A stretch of 64,000 nt of DNA from the NCBI GenBank assembly GCA_037179335.1, contig JAKZHN010000018.1, positions 718,329-782,328 of the forward strand. Direction: 5' to 3'. Origin of the DNA: Cyclaneusma minus. Lineage: Eukaryota; Ascomycota; Leotiomycetes; Marthamycetales; Marthamycetaceae. Shown here piece by piece: positions 10,655-22,455 of this stretch (the first letter of the stretch is position 1; every line of letters starts with the position of its first letter). Made by a program: the position numbers and the translations under genes. Under the pieces are notes generated by a model. That model was not told the DNA's origin and made no database searches. It saw nothing but the letters and a program-made list of their open reading frames with translations.

Positions 10655-13600
10655 GGTGACGCTTTGAGGTGGGGAGATATTGTGGATTTTGGGGAGATGT
10701 GGAATGTGGATGAAGTCAGAGCGCGGAAAGCCGGAAATGAACGATGGGCCGATGGCTTTCTCGAGTGCTCTGTCTTTGTGCTGAGCCGGGACCCTGGCTG
10801 CTGGAATCTGGGGATGAGGCTGTTTGCTGTATGTCCTGGAATTGAATTTGGCTGCTTTTGGAAGCGACGAGTCGGAAGCCGTGCCGACACTTTGGAGAAA
10901 CCCGTCTTTCAACCACTCTCGCACTCGCACAGCTTGCTGGATATCGCGAGTTTTTGAGCGTGGTGTTTGCGGGGTTTGGCTCAGAATTTCTCGTATTTCA
11001 TTGGTGCTTCAGTCACCCCCTCTTCTTCACACTCGGACCTCGCCCAACAAAACTGCGCTTCAACTCTTCTTATCGTCAGTCATTATCGTTAGTCACGTGA
11101 AAAACAGCTTCTTATCAACTTTCTGGCTCGCACGCTCACACGTGGTGGCTTCAGGGGAACATTCAGGGGAATGCTTATGTAACGGTTGCATTTTTGACTG
11201 TGCGTGCTCTTTTGACAGGTTGATGGCCGTGCAAAACCATGAAATGAGGCCATTGTAACTGTAAATGCTGTCCGTGTTCCTTCAAACCTCACGATCCGTT
11301 GTCCGCCGGTGTTGTCGACCTGTTCCTCGCCGCGGTTCCGCTGCTGTTTCAGTCCTCGGTCCTCTCGTCGCCACGGTTCCACGCATTTGTCGACATAAAC
11401 GGCCATGCCCGCAAAACTGGGTCAACCTCTCCTCTTTAAATGGCCACCTGCACACCCAAAAAAGGCGCCATATTGAAAATCCACCGAGGCAGCTCCCTGT
11501 CCCCGCCGACCGACGATTCACCGCGTCAAGGCATTCTGCACGGTGCTGGATGCGAAAGCGAGACACCAGTCGATAAAAGCTTTGTTAGCACGCCTTTAGC
11601 TTTGGCAGCCGCGTACCCCGACCCACAGCGGAGAGTAACCATGGCCCATGCCCGCCGGCCGCGGCAAGACATTGCTTCTGAGCCGATCGATGGCGCAGGG
11701 ATCTAATAGCAAGGACATTAAGGATGCGCAGATCGAGGGACTTTTGTGACGCTAGCTGACATTTGACAGGAACTCGAGCCGCTCTGCTGCCTGCGTTGCA
11801 GCCATTCCTCGTGGCCGCCACTGCCTTTTTAGTCACAGGAACCCTTATTCGAGTCCCCGAGTCCCTCGAGGAAGATGCCTGGTTTGACGAGTCTTCAACA
11901 TGAGTCTGCACTTCGAAGTCAATTGATATCACGCACTTTTAATCGTCATCCGGCAACGAACCTTCAACCTGCTCGGTCCACCGCGCCAGCGTGACGGCCA
12001 GCCCCAAGACCTGGAGTCGCGAAACCTTGGAAGCCTACCTTTCCCCCATCGTCATCATCGTTATCGCCAACCTCTTGAAGTTGTCCAGTCAAAACTCGGC
12101 CAGCTGTCGAGTTTTTGCTAAGCTTTTACGGGGAAGGCGGCAATGAAGTCATCCTCTGTACCGAAGTCTGCCGTTAAGTTGCACAGACTCGAGCACAAGC
12201 AATCGCAGGCTCGCAGCGGCTATCAAACTTGTCCAACATCAAAACATGTGTGCTGCCTGTTTTCCTCGGCTCTGAGTGGATTCTCCAGCCTGGCGGGTTT
12301 CGAGCGAAAGGCAGGCGGGGAAAGCTGATTTTTCAATTGACCTTTTATGTGGCCCTTCTTGTGAATCATTCATCTTGCAAGTCTTGGGAGTTTAGTACAA
12401 AAAGGGTAATGATGTTCCATATCAGCTGATTGATCCAATGGAGTTGATGACCGCACCGTTGTCGTCTCACGCGCCGTCGAGTCTCGGGGAGGTGGCCGTT
12501 TTGGCCCGTTGAAGCAATTGCTCCCATGGAAAGCATCCAGGATGTCCCTGAACATCAGCTTCAGATGGTGTTTGCTGACTGGAAGGCAGATAATATTCTT
12601 CCGAGTGGTGGTGGGCATGGACTGCTGCGAGAGGCTGATCGTTGCCGTTGGTCACATACAGGTTCCATCTGATAGCGCGCTGGTCGCGCTCATCGTGGGT
12701 TATCAATTATTGGCGGTGTTGAAACCTTTTGCCCACCAGCGCGAATGCAGGACGCAGAACGATTAACAAAGCTGCAGGGCCGAGTCCGGGGAGTTTTGGC
12801 TGGTGTTCCACGTTTTGTGGATGAGCGGTTCTGCGAGAATCGCTCTTCGATAAATTCAATTGCATATTTGGAGCCGTTCATCCATGAATGCACGCAGCAT
12901 CCCCCTCAAGTGCTTCATCGTCTCCATGTCCTCGACTCCAGGACCCTTTGTGCGGTTGCTGGCCGTCTCATGTTGCCAGCTGGCGGTTCGTCCCTGCCCC
13001 CATGGTCAAAATCAGTCAAAATCTTTCCCGATTCTGCAGTTTTGGGCAACCGCCATGCTGATCAGTTCGTCATCAAAATCTGATATGGCCCGATGGGGCT
13101 CCTGCCGCTTGCGGTGTCTCAGTTTATGGGCCGTGTTGCAACACGTCCTTGCCCCTTTCAGTCCGATTGGCACATGAGATTGGGAACGACTTGATGGGGA
13201 AAGCAATAATGTCGTCAATCGTTTTTGACTTTGTGGATTTTGATTTTTGTCGATGCTTGTAAAAAAAGAAATAGGATTTCGACAAGGGATGGTTATAAGC
13301 TTATTCCCGGAGCGACGAAAAGATTGAAGCGCCAAATGGAGAACCGCTTCCGCAGGGGTTCTTCATCTTCTTATCCATGATCAATTCTGACAGATGGCCT
13401 GGGAGAACACGTCAAATTGAATTTTATCGTTTTATCCCACGCGCAACGTCGACGCGAAGGCTTGCGCTTCTGCCAATTACTCGGGGAACCGATCACGAGC
13501 ACTCGCGCAATCCCCCTGCCAAAAACCAAATTCAAGCCAATTAACAAAACCTGCAAAAAACCAGGGAAGAGAAAAGCTGGAGAAATTGGATGGAGAAAAA

Positions 13601-15078
13601 TGTGATGGAGTTGCCTCTTTCAGCGACTCGTCATCTCCTATCGTCAAGCTCAGACTGACGTCTGAGCCCTACGCCTCTTCAATTAAAATTCATCAAATTC
13701 AGGAGAACTGTTGGCGCCGTTCGCAGCCCGCCGGGAGCCTATTGGAATGTCGGGGTCCAGTGTGTCTAGCAGGGATGGGCATGTCATGGAAGCAGCTGCT
13801 GTCGCCGCGGTGGCCAATAAAAGCGGCTGGAGACGGATGAGAGGGTCTGATATGACGTTGGGAGCCAAGAGGCAGGATGGGCGGTAGGCCGACGAAAACC
13901 CAGGGGGGCAGGATGCATGGAAGCTTGACGCGCTGGCTGGTTGATTTTAACGCTGGTGATGACTTGAAACAATCAAATGAATGTTTTTGATGTTTTTATT
14001 CAACGGGAACATAAAAGAAGAAAGCTGGACATAAATCAAAAGTCGTCAGTTCTTTCGCTTTTTCGTCATTGCGCAGCGGGCTGTAACACAGGCTGTTTAG
14101 GGACAAAGGAGATCCGAGCCATGGGCGCTGTCCCAAAGGCCAAAGGCCAGCTGCCGTCTAAACTTGGGGGCAATTATTGTTTTGGGCTAATTTTTTTGAC
14201 ACCTGGTTTGTGGCATTTGGTGATGCTAGCAGCCGAATTTAGCATTTAGACTATGACGGGGATACAGATTAAGCGTCGACTACTGCGAGTAGCGGTATAG
14301 ACTAAATAATAGATTGGATAATAAGCTTTCGGAGCTCCAATATACATGTACTTAGTTATCCGCAGGCCGCGCTTTCACGCTCTTCGGCTCTCACCGAATA
14401 TGATTGATATTGGTATTCGGTAGGACTATGCGTACAACTGCTGCTTCGGTGCTGGGCTGCTGGGCAACATACTGCTTGCAGACCGATGGTCGGTGTACCA
14501 GCGCAGATATCAGGGCGCAGTAAATTGCAGTAAATTGCAGTAAAATGCAGCAAAATGCACAAAACACTTGGGGGGATGCCGTCCTGGAGCGAGAGGTGTT
14601 TTATTCGCGTTGACATCATCCCCCGTTAATTCCCTGCAGGAGGGTGTGGCCGTGAGGTCTCATATAAGCCGACGGCGTCGCGTGCTGTGGTGCCCTGGGA
14701 TTGGCTGTGGGGCGAGGCCTTCTTTGGCTCTTAGCGTGCGCGGTAGCGTATGGGACTTGCCCACTTGGTGGGTTTCCGCTACACGCGCCTTAGCTATCGG
14801 ACCTTGAGTCCTTGACGCAGAGTCGCTCCCTACTATTCTAGGGGTGGGGGTCCACACCACTGATCCCACTTTAATCCAAGTAAAGTACCCAAGAGCGCGC
14901 GAGCGACCAGCCAACATCGCCCACCACGAGAATTCTGCTCTTCACCACCTCCGCCCGGCCGCACCCTACGCACCGCTGCTCGCTCACCACCAGCTTCACC
15001 ACCAGTTAATTACTGCCCCCGAGCCCATCCTGACGACGCCGACTGCTCCTTCTAGCCGAGAGAGGGAGAGCAGTGTGT
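10655..15078. other. 4.4 kb without a recognised gene
   Basis: This separates the divergently transcribed Gig1-like and SCOC-like genes and holds both promoters. Only short overlapping frames are seen. A small tandem array of GCAGTAAATT-type 11 bp units lies at about 14518-14560. No transposon protein was recognised. Confidence 0.5.
14518..14560 (+). repeat. 11 bp tandem repeat (GCAGTAAATT-like)
   Basis: Four near-identical units of 10-11 bp, drifting from GCAGTAAATT to GCAGTAAAAT and GCAGCAAAAT, lie about 0.5 kb upstream of the SCOC-like gene. Confidence 0.8.
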
Positions 15079-15829
15079 ATGTCTGCTCCTGCAACGCCGC
15101 AGAGCGAGAAAGACAAAGACACGGAGACGGCCGACCCTCAGTCTTTCACAATGGCCACTCCCACCGCAACCATTCCCACCGCCCAGGACTCGCCGACGGC
15201 TTCCGGCTTCCCTCCACAGGACAATAATCACCTCTCCTCGACTTCCTCCTCCACCAGTTCGCTGCACGAAGACGAGCAGCCCAAGCCACTGACTCGCCCC
15301 AAGATGAGCTCGCGAAAGGGCAGCGGCTCCATCATCATCCCTCGCGACCGGCCCGACATCGAGTTGCAGGAGGGCGACGAGATCTTTGACCCCGACGATG
15401 CGCGATGCATGAGTCCGCGGAGGAATTCCGAGGATCTGGAGAAGATGAGCAGAGAGGCGCGCGCCGTGCTGTCTCAGTAAGTTACATCTGCCTGCCCTCG
15501 AGCCGACGTCATTCGCCCAGCCAAGATGAGGGGATTTTCTGCTTTTCTCACCACACCTCAATCCGCCCCGTGTATTGGCTGGGCAGAATTGCGCGACTCC
15601 TGATTGCACAATTTCTCGCGGACTCCGATTAACTGAGTGCAGACATGCCAAAGTCCTCCATGATTCCCTCCTCGCCCTGTTCAACCGCATAGAGGCGGTC
15701 AAGGAAGAACACGACAAACTCGACTCGAACAACAAGTTCTTGCAGAAGTACATTGGCGACCTGATGTCCACATCCAAGATCACATCCACCGGTGGTGCAT
15801 CCAGCACCTCGGCGAGCCGAAAGAAATGA
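15079..15829 (+). CDS. SCOC-like short coiled-coil protein (DUF2205)
   Basis: Exons 15079-15476 and 15643-15829 encode about 194 residues. The first ~130 are Ser/Thr/Pro-rich and probably disordered, with an acidic DEIFDPDD patch. After the splice comes a short coiled coil with NNKFLQKYIGDLM, the hallmark of the SCOC/UNC-69 family (PF10224), followed by a Ser-rich tail ending in RKK. Animal SCOC acts at Golgi membranes in vesicle traffic and autophagy; the fungal role is inferred only from the family. The intron (166 nt) starts GTAAGT and ends TGCAG after a TTAACTGA branch-like motif; splicing restores the heptad run across SQHAKVL. The ATG at 15079 is preferred because the codons just upstream are non-ATG. 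Confidence 0.85.
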
Positions 15830-17523
15830 GAGAGCGGTGCCGCGGAGTCCTCGTCTTGTCCCAGCCGCCAACAGCCTGCAACCATCATCCATCTCCCAAC
15901 CACTAGTTTCTAATTACTCGCCTACTCTCCTCGCACTCTTCAACACCGCACCGACAATTGCTGGGCAGCCGGACAAGACAAGGACTTTTCTCAACTAGCT
16001 CACCATATCACCACACCCAACACATGGAAAAGTTTAGAGCGGAGGGGAGGAAAATTATAGAAGCGGAGGAGGATGATACCACGGGACCTCAACATATCCA
16101 TCGAAGATTTCCCACGGATCCGAAATTCCTCATCCCACACACCACATTCTCGGAGTCAAACAGTAGAGGCCGGGGTTATTCGGGCTTATTCAAAGCATGC
16201 ATTGCATTCGGCTAGAGCATGGCGATGGCGTCATCATTCATGATTTTTTTCTTCGATTCTTCACGTCACAGCCTTCTACGTTCGGTATGACTCACGCTGT
16301 TGTTCCGAGGCGAAGAAGAAATGGGACAGGGCATTTGACGCGTCAATTCGTTTCTCCGGGACGACCAAGAGACGCGAGACTCAGCGAGGCCCTTCGAGCA
16401 CACCACCACAAGATTGAGATTCTCTACTACTGATACCCGTCTCGAGACCACAACAACACGATGGTGGCGATTTGACATTATTGATATGACACTTGGCATT
16501 GGCAACGGTTACGGGGCAGGGGACAACACATTCGGCGGAATTGGGCAATCATCGGAAACTTCTCAGCCTCAGCTTTGTCTCGAATTCCATACGGGAAGGT
16601 GCTGCGGATGGCCGAGCCGAATATAGTCGTGCCGAGCGGTTCGCTGGAGACGCTTCCGGGGTGTACGCTTCCTCGTGGTTGTTGCCAAAACTTCCGTTCC
16701 TACCTGTCCTGTTCTCCTTGGCCTTTGCAACGCATGCGCACAAGAAAAGCACGTCATGATGCACACTTCGCCAACCAGCATCACCTGGGGTCTGAGAGCA
16801 ATTTCTCGTCGCTTGCTTGCTTCATTTGCGTCATACTTGTTGCTTCTTTTTCACATTTTGGGACGGTTCTGCAGCTTTGAGGGATTTCTTGATGGGGAAT
16901 GTTTGCTCCAGTCATCTTTGCATGCATGCATTGCTGTGCATTGGGCGTCGGCGTTTTATCTTTCTCCTTGCAGCCCCTTTCCGAGCACCTGCCTTTCTCA
17001 TCTGAGAGTTTCCCTCCAAAAAGGGGGACACACGTAGCTAGTTTACAAGAGCATGTCGCTGTTTCTCACAGCAGCGGCGATGAATACAAAAAGTTAAAAT
17101 TCCACAAAAAAAAACCCCCCTTTCTAATCAAAGGTCGCGGTCTTTTCGCGGCTATTTCCATAAAGCCAGTTGAGCTACGGTTCAACTTGGCAATGTTCCC
17201 CTGACTACATATCGTCACGGTGGATCTTTGGAGCTCGTGCTTGGGTGACGTCTTGGTTCGTGGCTGAGTAGACGATTTTGCTCCATTTTTTTTTCTCTTT
17301 TCTGATTCCTTGGTTTGGAGAGGTCTGGCGAGGTTGTGATCTCACGGTTTCTGGCTAAGCCACGCTGCGATGATGTATGTTGTTTTGTGCTTGTGGTTGT
17401 GGGGACATGTTGAATGCGGCCTGGGCACGATTCGTGAGAATTCGTGAGACTGGGTCGTTGATGCCCGATTTGCGAATCTTCGTCGTGGGACGTGGGACGT
17501 GGTGGTTGGGGTTGGTGGAGAAT

Positions 17524-17622
17524 GGATGAAGTGGATGAAGTGGATGAAGTGGATGAAGTGGATGAAGTGGATGAAGTGGATGAAGTGGATGAAGTGGATG
17601 AAATGGATGAAGTGGATGAAAC
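17524..17622 (+). repeat. 9 bp minisatellite (GGATGAAGT)11
   Basis: Eleven contiguous 9 bp units, the ninth and eleventh with single changes (GGATGAAAT and GGATGAAAC). Because the period is a multiple of three, all six frames stay open across it, which inflates the surrounding open frames. Confidence 0.95.
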
Positions 17623-18768
17623 GGCGATTGACATTGTTGTTGCCGTACCAGACGTAGGTAAGGTAGGTATTTCAAGGGGTTCTCGGGCCAACGACAGGGA
17701 AACATGTGAATGGGATTCGTGAATAACGGGATATAGTGAGACGCACGGCACGGGAATAATATGGGATGGCCCGGATGGCCCGGATGGGAGACGGGGATGA
17801 TGGTGATGCATTGGGATTGGGATCGGAATTGGGATGGGATGGGATCAAGGTTGGAGAGCACGTTGTATGATGTTTTGTTTATGCTGTTTGTGTGACGTGT
17901 GTTTTGGGGAGACGCTTGGGGAGACGCTTGGGCTGCGTGTGGGTTCGTGAGTTTTGACGGGTTGACGGCTTGGGTTGGGATCGACGAGTTTGATGGGTGG
18001 GGTGGCGGGTGTGTCACGAGTGTGGGTAAACGGGAGGAGTGGTGCTGGGGATGTGGGGATGTTGACGTTTTCTGAGATGTGGTGGCAAATTTTGGGTGCA
18101 CGGTGGATTTTGCTGTTCTGCGTATTTTTGACGTTGTTGCGCATGGCCTATGGGGCGGCTGCTTGGGGTTGTTGGGCGGGATTTGATGCGAGGAGCTGGA
18201 TGGAGGGAGGGAATGGGAGGAGGGATTGGGTTTCAATGCTGGTTTGAGGTGGTTTGGGCTGCGGAGATGTGGGAGGGATACTGGGAGTTGATGGAGTGCT
18301 GACGTGAACAGTGATGGCTTGGGTGCACGGGTTCGTGGAGTGTTTTTTTTTTCTTGGAGAAAGGGCGGCTATCGGATGGGGAGATGGATTACGGGGAATC
18401 TACCTGGATGCGGCCGTCTTCGGAATTTACTTGGGGAGTTGGGGGGAATGGAGAAGGCGTGGAGGTTGATACTTGTGGAGCCTTAGGGAAGTGACTTGGG
18501 GTTAGGCTGGGTTGAGAATGTTTGTCGAGGCGAAGATGCGATGTCTTGTCGTTCAGGGCGCTTGGAGCTTCTGATGAGCTTTGGGATGGAAGTTTGGGAT
18601 GTGGGTTTGGCTGTCGTGGATCGTGAGAGATTATGCTCAAGGAGATGATGTGATGGCTGCTTGGACTGTTGCTGGTTGACTTGGAATGACTTGGGAAGGC
18701 TGGCCTGATGGGAATTTTGGATAGTGGATGATATTGGGTGGCTCTTGAGAGGGAGACGGGTGGTGGTT

Positions 18769-18816
18769 ATAGTGGGTTTGGGCGGTTTGTGGATATAGTG
18801 GGTTTGGGCGGTTTGT
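18769..18816 (+). repeat. Perfect 24 bp tandem doublet
   Basis: Two identical 24 bp copies beginning ATAGTGGGTTTGGG stand next to each other within the G/T-rich tract. Confidence 0.9.
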
Positions 18817-20024
18817 GGAGGGAAAGGAGGGATTGCCGGACGGCATTTATGTTGGCGGTTTGAGTAGGAGAAGGAGAGAGAAATGAGATAGGTAGAGAGG
18901 GCCGAATAGTCGAGGTGGAAAGTTTGAATCATGGTAATCACATTTGTCTTTAGATGTTGATGTCTCAGGCAAGGGAATTCCAGTCCTCTCATCAATCACT
19001 TTGAATCTGGTCGACGTTTGGAAGCTTAAGCTTCTGACCTTCAGTTTCACTGTTGTTAGAAGATTGTAATCACAAGACCGGAGTTAGAGAAAACGTGATA
19101 TTGATTCAGGTTGTCCAGCTCTATACTTCCCTGAGTCGAATAGGGGGAATTTTTTGACCTGCTTCGTGAGGTTCTGTGACAAGTGAGAACGGCAGTGCAA
19201 GTTGAGTGCCGTAGAGGCAATGAAACTCATTGCAACCTTTCCAGTGGACGAGTAATTTGGATTACGCCATTGTCATTCAATACTAACTTTAATTTCTCGT
19301 GCAGTTGTGATTCGTTGCAAAATCATCGCGATGGTGTTCCATGTCGCACTGAACCTGGAAGGCGCTGGGCTAGCGTTGGGCGCCTCAGGCCCCCAACCCC
19401 CCCACACCGTGCAATTTGCGTGCTGACATACTGGACGAACCTCACCTCATCTCAAGCATACGTCGTGTTGCACGGAAATGGGATTGAAGCAACTCTGAAA
19501 GAAACTGCACGGTCGCTGTCTCGCTGTACAGGCTTGGAGGTATCAGGTAAGGCGCTCTTTCTCATCGTCGTTCTGCCTGCTTGGGGCCGAGTTTGGGTTT
19601 GGCGGCGGCCACTCTGTTCGCCAGGGAAGGATGGATTTGATGTGTCCCTCCTTCCAGTCCTGACTTGCTCCATACGTTCGTTCTCTTCGGCCGAGAGTCT
19701 CTGGCTGCTTTCTATTTGCTCCTCTACATAGCAAACTTGTCTCTACGTACTTTGCTTTCGTTGCCATCGCTATCTGAAGGTGAGTTACCTACATGCATGT
19801 ATTATCGTCGTCAATGCTTCCAATCGGAAAGTGGAACGTCTGCTCGGAGAAAGTGCTCGTACTCTATAAGCATAGCACTGACTCTCAACTAGAATCTCAT
19901 AGTCCTACGTTCCCGGTCTACTCCTGTGCTGCTGCTGCCATCCCATCCTTCGGCATCATTTCTCGGCAAGGCAGAGAAGCTGTTTGGCATTCGCTCTCCT
20001 GGAAAGAGCCCCTCCATACTCAAA

Positions 20025-21436
20025 ATGAAATATAACGAGAACGATCCCATGATGGGCGACCACTTGAGCATGGATTACGATGTCATCAATGCCGACGAAA
20101 GCGGCCGCCGTTACAGTTACCACCGTAGGAACACCATCCGGTTCCACGAACAGGTGGGAGCGCCGCACTCCGTCATCTCAGTTCGAAATCTCTATTTCTC
20201 TGGGAAAGTTGGCAAAGATGCCTGGGGTCGCAAGGACATAGCCCAACCCGTCCTCCTATCTGCGAAAGTATCCTTGGAAAATCCGTTCTCCTCGGCCGCC
20301 AAAGAAGATGATGTTGATCAAAGCACGGTCCACTACGGCGTCCTCAGCAAAGAACTCCTGAACTCGAGCGCCAGATATGAGAGGCTTCAAGTAGGATTTG
20401 AAAAGCAAGGCAGTATTATGGACTTTGTCGCGTTTCTTATCTCAGACCTGACGGGTTCTCGGATGTTCGGCAGCTCGCGCAGTGTAACGTTCTCGAACTG
20501 GGCTCATTCCCAGGAAATGCGTGAACAGTATTTGCTGGGAGAAAGAGACTACGGCCTGTCTAGAGTCTATCGCATGCTGGAAGTGTCTGCTCTATTGCCA
20601 AAAGCAACGCTGCTAGGCGAAGGAGTCAGTGTTACGATGAAGCTGGCTAATCTCGGACCGATTCGCACTCACCCGAACCCCATACTAGCAATAGTATTGA
20701 GACTTCACAATCTGCAAGTTGCTACGATCGTTGGTATCAATCTAAATGAGAGACTCTCCAAGCAGAATGTGGTCGCGAACATCGAACTCGACGGATATGG
20801 GCCTTGTATGGTAGAAAGCGGAGAGAGAGCGGACCCGTTCTACGACGACTACGAGAAACTAGAACAACTCGTAACCAAGGTATGTTGAACTAAACCACCC
20901 AGCCTCTTCGCAGGCGTTTCGACCCACCATGTATCCTCCTTTCGCTTTGTACGTTGCGTTACAACTCTAGGCTGACCATCACGCAGACGATCGAAGAATC
21001 GGCATTCGGCACACTCGAGAAGCTAGCATTGCACATCAAATCTCGCATCCTCCGTTACTTCATGCGTCCCGAAAAGCGGCATGTTTTCGAAACATGCATC
21101 AACATCAAGCTGGAGAAGCCCACAGCCGTGACATTTGCAGAGGCACCTGCCATAGAGATTAGTATAAACATGCTGATAGACGAAGAGTGGCAAAAACTGT
21201 GCGATGATGCTTGCTACGAGCAAACACCGTTTCCGCCACGCATACCTCTGCATCTGAATGGGAAGACTCTGCTGGATTGGATCAGAGAGAACGATCCAAA
21301 TTGCGAGGAGCTCAGGACGAATGGAAGGAAAATCAAGGAGGAGAATGATGGTCGAGGGAATGCTGCAGATTTTAACCAGGGAAATGGCAAGAGAATGAAG
21401 ATCAAGGAGGAGATCAAGAAGGAGAGAGATGACTAA
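20025..21436 (+). CDS. Dihydroneopterin aldolase-like (FolB domain) protein
   Basis: Exons 20025-20879 and 20987-21436 give about 434 residues. Residues ~50-190 look like a first FolB/DHNA-type domain (SVRNLYFSGKVGKDAWGR, QPVLLSAKVSL, VHYGVLSKEL). Residues ~225-370 look like a second (LRLHNLQVATIVGINLNER, then TIEESAFGTLEKLALHI and ETCINIKLEKPTAV). Tandem DHNA-like domains form the N-terminal part of fungal trifunctional FOL1; here they stand alone, without HPPK or DHPS. Folate-pathway activity is therefore an inference. The C-terminal ~60 residues are Lys/Glu-rich and hydrophilic. The intron (107 nt) runs GTATGT to CGCAG and joins ...LVTK to TIEESAF. The ATG at 20025 (CTCAAAATGA) is the first good start. 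Confidence 0.8.
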
Positions 21437-22099
21437 GACGGGCGGTTAGTGCTTTTTGAACATTCGCGGAACGACCAGAGTTATGCTCGGTACCTAGGTA
21501 TCTAATGCTATTCAACACGCATTTTTCCGTACCCACATTCCCGTCTTCAAGTTCGATACATGAGTTCGCACCACTGACACCGATAAGCAACTAGCATTCC
21601 GATATTGTCAGATCCTGAATCATCTCAATTTGACATTTGCATCAGATTCTCGGACCTCCAACGCTCCTCCCGATCCTATTCTCCTCAGAGTTCAAACAGG
21701 TAGTTTGAAAATTTCTCTGACGACAACGATCATCCCACTTCTCATTCCCCCCACACACATTCAGAGCAGAGCTGTTCTTTTTAGGCTTGGGACAACTACG
21801 AGCCGGCAGTCTACCTGTGAAGTTCCAAGTCGGTCCTTCTGAGCATAGTGCACCGTTCTCTCACTTGCCCTTCCCCGAGCAAAGTGGTAACTTGAGTCGG
21901 CGAACGACCGAGGACGGTTGAACCAAATGCTAAATAAGTCGTCCGAGTGGATTTCATCGTTCGATCTGGTTTGTCTTCATCTACTGTGCACTGAACTCCT
22001 TGAAAGACAGTTGGGTGGATTTTAAACTTTTTTTTTGTGATATCTACGTATACCCACCACCGCCATCACACTCCACCTATATCGGAAGGCACTAGCCAC
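21437..22099. other. Intergenic, convergent 3' flanks
   Basis: This separates the plus-strand FolB gene from the minus-strand membrane-protein gene. I see only short frames and no RNA gene. Confidence 0.5.
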
Positions 22100-22440
22100 C
22101 AAAGAGCACAGAACAACATCCGCCAGGAAGGACCACAGACCAAGAGAGACATGCTGGGTACTTGGGTGACCAGTCCAAGCCCCCGAGTGTATCTTGCTCC
22201 ATTGCGGGATTCTCAACTTCCTCAAACGGTTTAGAAGGACCACAGTCCAGCAAGAGACAGAATTTCAGACAACATGGGCTCCCCCAAACCCAATGCTGCA
22301 GAATTGTACTGCTCTGCCCGGGATTATCGACTTCGTTGGGTAAATGACGGCGGCCCCTTGGATGGCTCGGTGACGAGACCGAGCCCCCAGGATCATGCCG
22401 CGTCTTGTTGTCATAGTGCTCGATGGATACTGGTGCGTGA
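22100..22440. repeat. Degenerate ~100 bp tandem repeats
   Basis: Three diverged units can be aligned by eye. Each has an AG/CTCCCCC(A/G)-type segment followed by a CTTG(T/C)...-GGGATT-like stretch, and two carry GAAGGACCACAG. They lie directly 3' of the minus-strand membrane-protein gene. Identity is low, so the call is tentative. Confidence 0.4.
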
Positions 22441-22455
22441 AGTAGAAGAGGATGC

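Larger units (their letters stand above)
15830..20024. other. 4.2 kb without a recognised gene; repeat-rich
   Basis: No exon is convincing. From about 17.4 to 18.85 kb the plus strand is strongly G/T-rich and poor in C. It contains a 9 bp array, a 24 bp doublet and two adjacent GGGGAGACGCTTG units near 17895-17930. Long minus-strand open frames here are Pro/Ser/His-rich by-products of that composition. A possible 5'-UTR intron of the FolB gene starts at the GTGAGT near 19781. Confidence 0.5.

Noticed and set aside
9842..10930. Longer Gig1-like start at 10930
   Set aside because: The extra 92 residues lack family character, while the Met at 10654 has a good GTCACCATGA context.
17355..18236. 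293-codon minus-strand ORF with HPLHPL repeats
   Set aside because: Its length comes from the 9 bp array and the C-rich strand; it is low in complexity with no conserved-looking segment.
18483..18995. 170-codon minus-strand ORF
   Set aside because: Same composition effect; Ser/Pro/Gln-rich without domain character.
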